In this document: positions 28,501 through 31,627 of the stretch, in pieces
Layout: every line of letters starts with the position of its first letter
Position numbering within the stretch: the first letter of the stretch is position 1
Assembly (NCBI GenBank): GCA_963971405.1
Contig: OZ020492.1
Span: 14,992,151 to 15,056,150, forward strand
DNA from: Psococerastis gibbosa
Taxonomy: Eukaryota; Arthropoda; Insecta; Psocodea; Psocidae
Length of the DNA: 64,000 nucleotides
Reading direction: 5' to 3'
Program-made: the position numbers and the translations under genes
The notes under the pieces: generated by a model
What the model saw: the letters and a program-made list of their open reading frames with translations, nothing else
The model's database searches: none
Told to the model about the DNA's origin: nothing

Positions 28501-31500
28501 TTCAAAGCATATATTAGCTAGATTAAGCTGCCTTTGCATAAACTCGTATTAATGACAACTGATGGGGCTGCAATAATGATAGGGATTCATAATGGTTTTA
28601 TTGCTCATCGTCACAAAGACGAAGATTTTCCAGACTTCATTAGCTACCACTGCAAAATTAATCAACAAGTACTGGCTAGTAAGAAGCTGAACACTAAACA
28701 CGTCATTGATATTTCTTTCAAAATTGTAAATTCCATATAACCTAACCTAAAGAAAATCGACAAACAGTAATTAGAAGAGAAGGAACCATATTTGGCATTG
28801 CAAAAGGGACACATAAGGTCGTTGAGTCGAGGTAAGTTTCTGCAAATATTTAGCGATCTATTGGCCGAAATAATAAAGCTTCTTGAAGAGACGGGTGATG
28901 ATTATCAGCAATTGCGTGACTTAGACTGGCAATGTGTTATAGCCTTTTTTGCAGATTTTACTGGAAAACTGAATAAAACAGTAACAGAAATGATGAATTC
29001 TATTGCAGCATTTCAAAGTCAAACAGCGTCGATGATGGTTGGCATCGAAAAGAAAAAATGTCAACAATTTGTAAACATCAAGGATCATATGGAAAAACAT
29101 ACTACCTACAATTTCATTCCTTACAAGTACACGGCAGAAATTAAGGCAGTGGTATCAGACTTCGAAATTAACTTTAGTGATTTCAAAAAAATTGAGAAGT
29201 CCGTGGAATTCATCAGTTATCCGCTTAATAAATTCGTTCGATCATAGTCATATCTAGGAATTGCTACAAAATTTGCGGATACATCTCAAATGGACCACAT
29301 GATCATTCAAAACGAAATTAATATTCTGCATTGCGACATATTTCTAAAAGCGAGGTCATCCTCAGGTCTAGATTTCAGGCCATTAGTTTCAACGAGAAAT
29401 ATCCAAATTTGAATAAATATGTTGAACAACTGCATTCGTTTCATTACCAAGGCTTCCACGGCTGGAGTTACGTAACGAAGCAGTAGAGTTCGGGATGATA
29501 GGCCGTGATCGTTCTGAATGCGTACTTCTAACCGTTTCGTCAACATCTTTAGTGGAACTGCGTAGACTTTCACTAGTGTATCTCAGAGGCTCAGAAGCAC
29601 TGTTTGGGCCAGGGGATTCAGAGCGGCCACGGCCTATCATCCCGGATTCTACTGTTTCGTCAAGAAACTACATTCATGTTATTTTGGTTCAACATATTTA
29701 TGTGAGACAGTATTTCCATACTTAAAACAAAAAAAATAAATAAACATCGTTCTCACTTGACAGACGCTCATACATTGAATTCTTGAAGGTTTGTGATTTC
29801 CAACTACAAACATGATTTTACTAATCTACCGGAAGATGCTCAGACGCAATGCTAACACTAACATTAATAAAAGTCACTCAGATTAAGTTTCAGTTTTATG
29901 TTTACCCTTTTAATAAAATAAAAAATACTACTACTATTGTGTGTTGAGCGCGGTTTCATGTAAGATTTCAGGAAGTATGTACTCGTAATTGGTAGATCGC
30001 TTAGGGTTTCGTTAGAAAATAGTAGATCTAGGATCTAATCAAGTTGGCCACCCTTGGTACATAATATTGACATTAAACCAACTTATGTTGAAGAGGCGCT
30101 TTCCTTGTTACAAGCGAAATAAGAGGATTTAGGAAAATCTGGACTTGGTAGGATTCGAACCCACGATCTATTCCTATCCGGAGCATCGTCTTAGCTGATG
30201 GAATGCAATCTCACAAGTACAGACTTTGCTAAATCCTCTATTGACCTACTCATCGACCAGCTACACACCTATCTAACCGAACAGGTCTGTGAGCTGACTT
30301 TATTGCATAAAGGCAATACTTTATTAGGACTCGTATCTATAATTGGTTATAAGTCATGCTTTCTCCTGTTTCATTCGGTCTTGTCTCAGTTTGTCCATTA
30401 TCGCTAGTAGCCGGTATAGGTTGTCATCGAGATCGTATACCAGCTTGCCAATGGCCAAAAATTCATACAGAAACAATACAAATAATGTCCGAAATCCAAG
30501 GGGTCGTTGGCATTGGACAAGTGACCTATGGGCCACTATAAGTAGGCCTGGGTCCATAAAAAGTCTTCAAAAATTACAATAAATTTCAACCACACAACTG
30601 TTCAACTTAAAAAAAGGGTCATGCGAGCGCGAACATCAAGAACAATTGGGTGTTGCATCATGACAATGCGCCTTGTCACACAGAGATGTCAATCAATGAA
30701 TATCTGACCAGTATAACATCCCTGTGGCTCCTCAACCACCCTATTCACCCGATGTGAGTCCTTTTAACTTCTCTCTGTTCCCCAGGATAAAAAATTAGCT
30801 CAAATGACGCCATTTTGGCACCATTGAAAGCATTAAATACGCCGTAACCAACAAACTGGAGGCCATCTGGGAATCTGAGTTCCAGCACTGCATTGAAGAG
30901 TGGAAAAGCCGCCTCCAGCGCTGTATCAACACCCAAGGAACTACCTCGAGGGAGATCGAATTGAAAACTAAATATATGTAAGTGGAAAAATTTAAAAAAT
31001 CTCGACTCATTACTTTATTTACAGACCTCGTATGTTGTAGAGGCAACCTCCTCGTAATAACTGAAATTATTATTAGTCTTACATCAACCTCAATTTTCGG
31101 TTATATCGAGGAGGTTGCCTCCTCAACTTAAGTAATTTTGTTTAAGCGGTGTTAACACTGAATAATATTTGCTAAAAGTAAGTCTTCCTCTTTAAATGCC
31201 TCTTCTATTGAAGATTAGCTATCATTGTATTGTGTTTTTGATTAATAAATAAATACTCAAATACTCAAATCTGGGCAAATTTGTACCTTGGAGACTGCTG
31301 CACCGAAAAGGGAAGTCATGTTCTTGCCAAACCAGTAACTTCTTCTTCCTTTGGATTATTACATGCAGAAGACGATACTTTTCGTTCATCACATAACTGT
31401 CAGCAACAACTCGGAGTCTTTCGCCTCGTAGTCAAAAAGCGATAAAGCACAAAACCAAAACGGGCTGAACAGTACTTACAATCAGTGAGGCTGGAGACGC

Positions 31501-31543
31501 CGGCGAGGGTCGTGATCGGAACACTGGGAATTTCCCCATTCAT
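1..31543 (-). CDS. Nipped-B: Nipped-B / NIPBL (SCC2) cohesin loader, whole coding span in window (23 coding exons, 3' end cut off)
   Basis: Nipped-B with its partner Scc4/MAU2 loads the cohesin ring onto chromatin in the nucleus and stimulates its ATPase; it acts in sister-chromatid cohesion, loop extrusion and gene control. Seen here: 23 exons on the minus strand that splice with consistent phase at every junction into about 2,005 codons, colinear with animal NIPBL from the first residues (starting MNGEIPSVPITTLAG) to the acidic segment after the C-terminal domain. Layout: residues 1-147 Scc4-binding N-terminus; 148-443 low-complexity, charged linker; about 444-1930 HEAT-repeat solenoid including the cohesin-associated HEAT and the Nipped-B C-terminal domain; then an acidic tail that runs off the left edge. 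The length is closer to insect Nipped-B (about 2,000 residues) than to human NIPBL (about 2,800), because the linker is shorter. A phase-0 linker exon could have been missed. A 5' noncoding exon was not found. Confidence 0.97.
416..745. other. Intron with unclassified repeat-like sequence
   Basis: Last intron seen in Nipped-B. From 416 it holds an AT-rich (TTTA)n stretch, then about 200 nt of higher GC (460-655) with no open frame or recognised family. A similar phrase (gcttgcaaataaatg) recurs near 3655, so this may be a retroposon 3' end. Confidence 0.3.
746..1291 (-). CDS. Nipped-B: Nipped-B coding exon, residues 1756-1937
   Basis: Encodes YLADNLAYFPYQVQDEPLFI, SMSGTNLLQSFREGL, an acidic loop (VFYDEDEDEDCEALL), GCLLLLVLKQHLKDLYGLTD and YSPSESAKVYEKAVNRKSNS, all hallmark blocks of the Nipped-B C-terminus. 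Acceptor tttttgcag after 1291, donor GTAAGT before 746, phase 0. Confidence 0.98.
1755..1920 (-). CDS. Nipped-B: Nipped-B coding exon, residues 1700-1755
   Basis: Encodes FQRILQGKDIVRGYRKVEG and GALNGFLYSILRNTKQQRRA, matching NIPBL QQAINTCLKDPVRGF...LYSMIRGNRQHRRAF. Acceptor gtgttgcag after 1920, donor GTAAGT, ends in phase 0. Confidence 0.96.
2039..2181 (-). CDS. Nipped-B: Nipped-B coding exon, residues 1653-1699
   Basis: Encodes IVPYLVCMSTD and EIEKKYPGFIHMKAQLGIRL, matching NIPBL CVPYLIAMGTD...EIDKKYAGFIHMKAVAGMKM. Acceptor atgttgcag after 2181, donor GTATGA; it ends AG of an arginine codon completed by G. Confidence 0.97.
2574..2764 (-). CDS. Nipped-B: Nipped-B coding exon, residues 1589-1652
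   Basis: Encodes LKEMGDVSSGMASTVIQLYI and AALKVIQLILQQGLVHPVQ, matching NIPBL LKEMGDVSSGMSSSIMQLYL...LNQGLIHPVQ. Acceptor atgtttcag after 2764, donor GTATGC, phase 0 at its end. Confidence 0.97.
2914..3160 (-). CDS. Nipped-B: Nipped-B coding exon, residues 1507-1588
   Basis: Encodes VFITLFFFIYHISPDIQNYT, MKAIGSLCIRHYDLMLGSEL and ESRMIKLDQE, parallel to NIPBL VLELLMYFTKHSDEEVQTKAI...LMFEQEVKNLYNN. Acceptor tatttgcag after 3160, donor GTAAGT. It ends with T, which with GG of the next exon makes the conserved Trp. Confidence 0.95.
3959..4131 (-). CDS. Nipped-B: Nipped-B coding exon, residues 1449-1506
   Basis: Encodes YLLRLREQMEKDITKVQ then RALFTVGLLMRHFDFTDADV and LPVDLKDQ, matching NIPBL RSLFTVGALCRHFDFDLEDF...VNIKDKV. 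Acceptor tgtttacag after 4131, donor GTATGC, ends in phase 0. Confidence 0.96.
4546..4780 (-). CDS. Nipped-B: Nipped-B coding exon, residues 1371-1448
   Basis: Encodes LELIVPLMEHPSETFLAQLE and SCLGSIVNNVTRNFKLI, opening the Nipped-B C-terminal domain. Acceptor tattttcag after 4780, donor GTAAGT. It ends with one base (G) of a glycine codon completed by GA in the next exon (YYG). Confidence 0.97.
5853..6985 (+). mobile_element. LINE (CR1/L2-like) 5' half: ORF1 with SGNH-like motif and endonuclease start, degenerate
   Basis: Three frames in order. First, an acidic, helical ORF (5868-6148). Second, a 205-codon ORF (6224-6841) with KLLVIGDSNVRQM and later GGLNCI and TRHGLHLN, resembling the SGNH esterase-like ORF1 proteins known from CR1/L2 LINEs. 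Third, from 6842, HDAVCLSEVAL...TGYSLCDY...RGGGVAIYV, the apurinic endonuclease core of non-LTR retrotransposons. Frameshifts lie at about 6150 and 6830 and a stop is in the endonuclease, so it is dead. It lies in a Nipped-B intron, antisense to the gene. Confidence 0.75.
6985..8300 (-). mobile_element. LINE (CR1/L2-like) reverse transcriptase segment, degenerate
   Basis: On the minus strand, reading from about 8290 down: an AVGLHNIPIAMLSHI block, then VRPLPKK...DFRPISILPGPSKCLE, QSGFRACHSTCTALL, VELCHGVPQGSVLGPLS and the catalytic YADD near 7130-7145. These are reverse transcriptase motifs in their proper order, broken by frameshifts and stops. Its C-terminal end abuts the plus-strand ORF1/endonuclease segment at about 6985, so the two halves face each other. 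They could be one element with an inversion or two insertions. Confidence 0.8.
8448..8717 (-). CDS. Nipped-B: Nipped-B coding exon, residues 1281-1370
   Basis: Begins with a charged loop (LFKPKEDKEDSTK), then a HEAT helix pair (ALLTACSQIVDCLIENVLKL) and RLVACLTTLYLFAKIRPQLL, matching NIPBL RLVACITTLFLFSKIRPQLM. Acceptor attttccag after 8717, donor GTGAGA, phase 0. The following intron (4,781-8,447) contains a rearranged LINE. Confidence 0.97.
8896..9042 (-). CDS. Nipped-B: Nipped-B coding exon, residues 1232-1280
   Basis: Encodes VFQNMWFTPVRERPL, then KVINITEVVASSSKDMGLEW, matching NIPBL FQKLWFTP...RKILNITDVVAACRDTGYDW. Acceptor ttatttcag after 9042, donor GTAAGT, phase 0 at both ends. Confidence 0.96.
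9199..9348 (-). CDS. Nipped-B: Nipped-B coding exon, residues 1182-1231
   Basis: Encodes SVRKRVIKILRDICIECPDF and CVKMIRRVKDEEGIRKLVME, one of the best conserved parts of NIPBL. Acceptor ctgtttcag after 9348, donor GTGAGT before 9199, phase 0 at both ends. Confidence 0.97.
9562..9765 (+). repeat. tRNA-Glu-derived SINE, nearly full
   Basis: The head reads GTAGAGTAGTGGTACGG (A-box-like), CTTCACCCGAAAGG (like the anticodon arm of tRNA-Glu with TTC) and GGATCGAGTC (B box). A body follows with CATGCTTCGGAGGACATG, GAGTGTAAGAGAGGGC and CTAGGTTGGCTTAGTAATAG, then AACAAAAA and a (TTTA)n tail. It is the clearest plus-strand copy of the family. Confidence 0.85.
9805..10050 (-). CDS. Nipped-B: Nipped-B coding exon, residues 1100-1181 (cohesin-associated HEAT)
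   Basis: Encodes ILRVLAETSIAIRTKAIKCL, the HEAT repeat typical of sister-chromatid-cohesion proteins, followed by TSVREAAVDLVGKFVLSR and YYDMLSARIL. Acceptor atgttgcag after 10050. The donor after ATT CTG is GTTCGT, a poor match to consensus, but the join ARIL-DTGVSVRKR is exactly that of the family, so the site is very probably used. A plus-strand tRNA-Glu SINE lies about 40 bp downstream in the intron. Confidence 0.95.
10310..10480 (-). CDS. Nipped-B: Nipped-B coding exon, residues 1043-1099
   Basis: Encodes MMEHRKQFLLAKIRPFSSDS and YDSADLISRYLSSKRPFSLS, matching NIPBL (RKKFL...YDDACLIVRYLASMRPFAQSF). Acceptor tgcttttag after 10480, donor GTATGC, phase 0 at both ends. The intron upstream of it is about 4.9 kb and carries a retroelement fragment and two SINE-class repeats. 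Confidence 0.96.
10481..12472. other. Intron sequence with no recognised feature
   Basis: AT-rich Nipped-B intron. I see no exon with matching splice sites and phase. At 12130-12200 there is a 'gacggatccag' phrase followed by a G-run, one of the poly-G-associated repeats. Confidence 0.5.
12540..12875 (+). mobile_element. Jockey-type LINE reverse transcriptase fragment
   Basis: Encodes LNACFELCYFPDTWKEAEVI, LHKPGKDPTCPTNYRPISF and then, after an interruption at about 12720-12760, KVFEAIILKRLPRFLAEKD and LSPEQFGIRKGRST. These are the N-terminal reverse transcriptase motifs of jockey-like non-LTR elements. Only this part is left; a poly-G run follows at 12907. Confidence 0.8.
12907..13345. repeat. 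Poly-G-flanked duplicated segment
   Basis: A run of 15 G at 12907-12921 and a shorter one at 13337-13345. Between them a phrase 'cgggggtctatcccggtgacaaaaaattgataaataggccc' (from 13254) recurs in altered form just after the second run (from 13348), suggesting a diverged tandem or two related insertions. Confidence 0.5.
13388..13592 (-). repeat. tRNA-Glu-derived SINE, full copy
   Basis: Minus-strand copy. Tail (ATTT/AAATA) at 13388, then the CTATTACTAAGCCAACCTAG body and the tRNA head ending in GACTCGAACCAACAACCTTTC and ACTCTAC-like sequence near 13590. The B box is GGTTCGAGTCC on the minus strand. Confidence 0.85.
13944..13984 (+). repeat. Poly-A run (about 41 A)
   Basis: An uninterrupted A homopolymer, probably a retroposon tail or its expansion. 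Just upstream (13600-13940) is GC-richer sequence with no recognised family. Confidence 0.8.
14043..14216. repeat. Hairpin element beside (TAAA)n
   Basis: Arms 14096-14131 and 14180-14213 are reverse complements with few mismatches (ctacccgaccacggtaggat against atcctgtcgtggtcgggta), with about 48 nt between. A (TAAA)n array lies directly to the left. Probably a MITE or foldback insertion; family unknown. Confidence 0.7.
14600..14725 (+). repeat. Dispersed GACAGACA repeat, partial copy
   Basis: Contains 'cagactgacagacatttcg', then 'cctcaaaacgtgtaaacccgttgaaatatcgg' and 'catttcgaccatcacaaa'. The same order of phrases appears at 33120-33270 and 61530-61640. Confidence 0.7.
15355..15523 (-). CDS. 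Nipped-B: Nipped-B coding exon, residues 986-1042
   Basis: Begins by completing Trp (QW-YHD), then a Lys/Ser-rich loop (QNKRKQKKRKSESS) and an acidic loop (DPSDEDEIV), ending EAHAAARFQ. This is the variable loop between HEAT blocks in the family. Acceptor ttccttag after 15523, donor GTAAAG. LINE coding sequence begins only about 25-40 bp upstream of the acceptor, so the branch point lies in or beside the insertion. Confidence 0.9.
15547..16860 (+). mobile_element. I/jockey-superfamily LINE 3' part: RT tail, RNase H and Cys/His finger
   Basis: A 356-codon open frame (15615-16685) starts inside the post-RT region (EVWGAAAKTHMDKIKRVQSV) and continues into an RNase H domain: FTDGS, MDAEIIAINGAL, ILIDSKSA and WIPVHCGVKGPDGVAKEAA supply the usual D-E-D-D acidic residues. 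A frameshift near 16610 moves to another frame with LHRFNLVDSALCRVCGMDEE, TLEHILLQ, the Cys/His finger at the end of such LINEs. The element is 5'-truncated, antisense to Nipped-B, and begins 25-40 bp from the acceptor of an exon. The long open frame suggests a fairly recent insertion. Confidence 0.85.
17169..17296 (-). CDS. Nipped-B: Nipped-B coding exon, residues 944-985
   Basis: Encodes an acidic start (TEDVDPEEE), then LLDYLALNGQSDPAW and SRHFYLSQW, matching the NIPBL LLDYL...SRKFYIAQW block. It is too small to stand out as an ORF. Acceptor attctag after 17296, donor GTAAGT before 17169; it ends TG of a tryptophan codon completed in the next exon. Confidence 0.94.
17613..17810 (-). CDS. 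Nipped-B: Nipped-B coding exon, residues 878-943
   Basis: Encodes MALRVASLDYLGVVAARLRK, almost identical to the NIPBL HEAT block at this point, then a charged loop ending EEKNNKK. Acceptor ttgtttag after 17810; the donor is GTAACA, weaker than most in this gene. Phase 0 on both sides. Confidence 0.96.
18197..19497 (-). CDS. Nipped-B: Nipped-B largest coding exon, residues 444-877
   Basis: A 1,301-nt exon for the start of the structured region: VERKIVPVLEKLSVEEL, SPNMPKRVYLEDLIDRIV, PFFVEEVSELQLSALKLVTT, then YRPLFENFVQDLLTTVNKPE. These are hallmark NIPBL/Scc2 blocks in the same order and spacing as in the family. Acceptor tttttgtag after 19497, donor GTAAGT before 18197, phase 0 at its end. 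It is the strongest single piece of evidence for the gene. Confidence 0.98.
19640..19835. repeat. Unclassified dispersed repeat piece
   Basis: Contains 'attggtattgtttccgcaagaa', which recurs at about 20695-20717 and, in reverse orientation and diverged form, at 30440-30480 and 59165-59200. It lies next to a SINE piece. Confidence 0.5.
19843..19950 (-). repeat. tRNA-Glu-derived SINE, body fragment
   Basis: Contains the 'tctagcggagttagggct', 'acactcaactagg' and 'acatggcctctgaggcatg' body phrases without the tRNA head. It ends about 15 bp from a Nipped-B donor site. Confidence 0.75.
19965..20346 (-). CDS. Nipped-B: Nipped-B coding exon, residues 317-443, with PxVxM motif
   Basis: Contains KPVKVMLDRLSEKDQALMQK, which aligns with the HP1-binding PxVxL region of vertebrate NIPBL, then an acidic SDSDSDD patch, a Lys/Arg-rich stretch (KAKEKARREKRSKDK) and KRKRS, a likely nuclear localisation signal. 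Acceptor atttcag after 20346, donor GTAAAA before 19965. It ends with one base (G) that makes Asp with the AT of the next exon. HP1 binding is inferred from the motif. Confidence 0.93.
20347..22359. other. Intron with a dispersed repeat but no recognised exon
   Basis: At 20560-20800 there is a piece of the repeat with 'gacgccattggtattgtttccgcaag'. The rest is AT-rich with no coding frame I recognise. A phase-0 linker exon of Nipped-B could hide here. Confidence 0.4.
22360..22715 (-). CDS. Nipped-B: Nipped-B coding exon, residues 198-316 (linker)
   Basis: A low-complexity linker exon of 356 nt containing alternating acidic and serine segments, ending EILNSMTK in phase 0. Acceptor atttctag after 22715, donor GTGAGT before 22360. 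Phase agreement with both neighbours supports it. Just upstream in the intron is a (GAAA)n microsatellite about 80 nt from the acceptor. Confidence 0.85.
22797..22850 (+). repeat. (GAAA)n microsatellite
   Basis: About 13 units of GAAA. On the gene's strand this is (TTTC)n, roughly 80 nt upstream of an exon acceptor, so it extends the pyrimidine-rich zone. Confidence 0.95.
23345..23495 (-). CDS. Nipped-B: Nipped-B coding exon, residues 148-198 (linker)
   Basis: A short linker exon rich in Asp, Ser, Gly and Pro (PDTGSGTDGADSTASRDASS and a PPPSHPAG end). Sequence alone would not identify it. It is supported by an acceptor (ctctacag), a GTAAAC donor, open phase 0 at the start, and one leftover base that matches the next exon. 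Confidence 0.8.
23690..24210. repeat. Diverged inverted-repeat element
   Basis: Phrases near 23712-23735 (tagtgacgtgtagctcca) and 23740-23775 (acggactgaatccgacg) recur as reverse complements at about 24178-24196 and 24100-24125. This suggests an old transposon of about 500 bp with long imperfect inverted arms. There is no transposase. Confidence 0.45.
24643..24755 (+). repeat. tRNA-Glu-derived SINE, body fragment
   Basis: Carries 'ggtcatgcttcagagggcgtgta', 'cagttgagtgtaaaggagggct' and 'ctaggttggttcattaatagaacaa', diverged from the consensus and lacking the head. It ends about 20 bp from the donor of a Nipped-B exon. Confidence 0.75.
24775..24982 (-). CDS. Nipped-B: Nipped-B coding exon, residues 78-147
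   Basis: Starts with ELKDQYAG, continuing the conserved SSEHI-ELKD junction of NIPBL, then turns into a proline-, histidine- and threonine-rich stretch of low conservation. Acceptor ttttcag after 24982, donor GTAAGT before 24775; it ends in phase 0 at VITASVK. This marks the change from the folded Scc4-binding part to the disordered linker. Confidence 0.93.
24983..26814. other. Intron with poly-T and no recognised gene
   Basis: AT-rich intron with a 29-T run at 25504-25532. An open frame at 26555-26764 is the only unusual stretch; I do not recognise it. Confidence 0.4.
26815..26983 (-). CDS. Nipped-B: Nipped-B coding exon, residues 22-77
   Basis: Encodes the second part of the Scc4-binding N-terminus, with LPLPSPLPQALSNKSLLF and RVAEEAQILL matching the NIPBL N-terminal segment. 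The acceptor follows 26983 (ctattcag) and the donor is GTGAGT before 26815. The first two bases complete the leucine codon split by the previous intron of about 4.5 kb; the exon ends AT, completed by T of the next exon to give isoleucine. Confidence 0.95.
27900..28142 (+). mobile_element. LTR-retroelement gag fragment with two zinc knuckles
   Basis: Encodes CLSCGRNNHRVKEC and CTKCLKEGHVAKVC, two CCHC knuckles (C-x2-C-x4-H-x4-C) typical of Ty3/gypsy or BEL gag nucleocapsid. Only this part is seen; no protease or LTR follows. It is sense to the plus strand and antisense to Nipped-B. Confidence 0.65.
28485..29247 (+). mobile_element. hAT-family transposase relic (GTF2IRD2/ZBED-like)
   Basis: Two frames in sequence. 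28534-28740 has LVLMTTDGAAIMIG (catalytic Asp) and YHCKINQQVLASKKLN; 28792-29247 has SRGKFLQIFSDLLAEI, LDWQCVIAFFADFTGKLN and FKKIEKSVEFISYPLNKF. Order and spacing match hAT-type transposases of the GTF2IRD2/ZBED group. Stops break it at about 28510 and 28740, and the N-terminal BED finger and C-terminal dimerisation part are not seen. Confidence 0.75.
29470..29660. repeat. Foldback repeat unit with dispersed relatives
   Basis: Arms 29470-29515 and 29619-29660 are reverse complements (cgggatgataggccgtgatcg against cggcctatcatcccgg). The arm sequence recurs at about 40878-40925 and 63055-63105, and its neighbour 'aacatctttagtggaactgc' recurs near 40820. It is a mobile family of unknown class. 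Confidence 0.7.
30120..30205 (-). repeat. tRNA-like SINE relic
   Basis: On the minus strand: GATGCTCCGGATAGG, then AGATCGTGGGTTCGAATCCTACC, which resembles the anticodon and T arms of a tRNA with a perfect B box (GGTTCGAATCC). The acceptor stem is not paired, so a SINE or tRNA pseudogene is more likely than a working tRNA. Confidence 0.5.
30430..30560 (+). repeat. Dispersed repeat piece
   Basis: Contains 'ttgccaatggccaaaaattcatacagaaac' and 'gtcgttggcattggacaagtgacctatgggccactataag'. Related copies are at 59165-59260 (+) and 20630-20720 (-), and the last phrase recurs at 44557-44590. Confidence 0.6.
30635..30981 (+). mobile_element. mariner-type transposase C-terminal relic
   Basis: Three shifted frames give WVLHHDNAPCHTEMSINEYL, then NIPVAPQPPYSPDVSPFNF, then FGTIESIKYAVTNKLEAIWE and FQHCIEEWKSRLQRCI. 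These are the HHDNAP (Asp) and YSPD (third catalytic Asp) motifs and tail of mariner transposases. At least two frameshifts and stops disable it. Confidence 0.8.
31039..31124. repeat. Short inverted repeat after the mariner relic
   Basis: Arms 31039-31068 and 31090-31124 pair through 'gaggcaacctcctcg' and 'cgaggaggttgcctc' plus further bases. This could be the terminal part of the mariner relic or a separate foldback. Confidence 0.65.
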
Positions 31544-31627
31544 CCTAGCACGGAACGCTTTTCACTTAATATTACATCAAGAGACGAACCCTCTGTGGTG
31601 GATACCATGACTGGCCACCCAATGATC
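31480..31627 (-). CDS. Nipped-B: Nipped-B exon with 5' UTR tail and start codon (coding part 31480-31543)
   Basis: The start codon is at 31543-31541 and residues 1-21 follow, with the MNGEIPSVPITTLAG signature that is nearly invariant in animal NIPBL and contacts Scc4/MAU2. The exon is bounded by an acceptor (tttgtttcag) after 31627 and a GTAAGT donor before 31480. It ends with one base (T) of a leucine codon, so the phase matches the next exon. The 84 nt of 5' UTR in this exon carries two upstream ORFs (listed separately). The acceptor means that at least one noncoding exon lies upstream. Confidence 0.95.
31540..31608 (-). promoter_or_regulatory. Upstream ORF overlapping the Nipped-B start codon
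   Basis: An ATG at 31608-31606 opens a 22-codon ORF whose TGA (31542-31540) overlaps the main start codon as ATGA. Inside it, in another frame, is a minimal start-stop ATG-TAA. Such arrangements are known to lower translation or to make it depend on reinitiation; a role here is inferred. Conservation of the arrangement is unknown. Confidence 0.6.

Noticed and set aside
30120-30205. Functional tRNA gene
   Set aside because: A T arm and B box are present but the acceptor stem does not pair and the D arm is poor; better read as a SINE or pseudogene.
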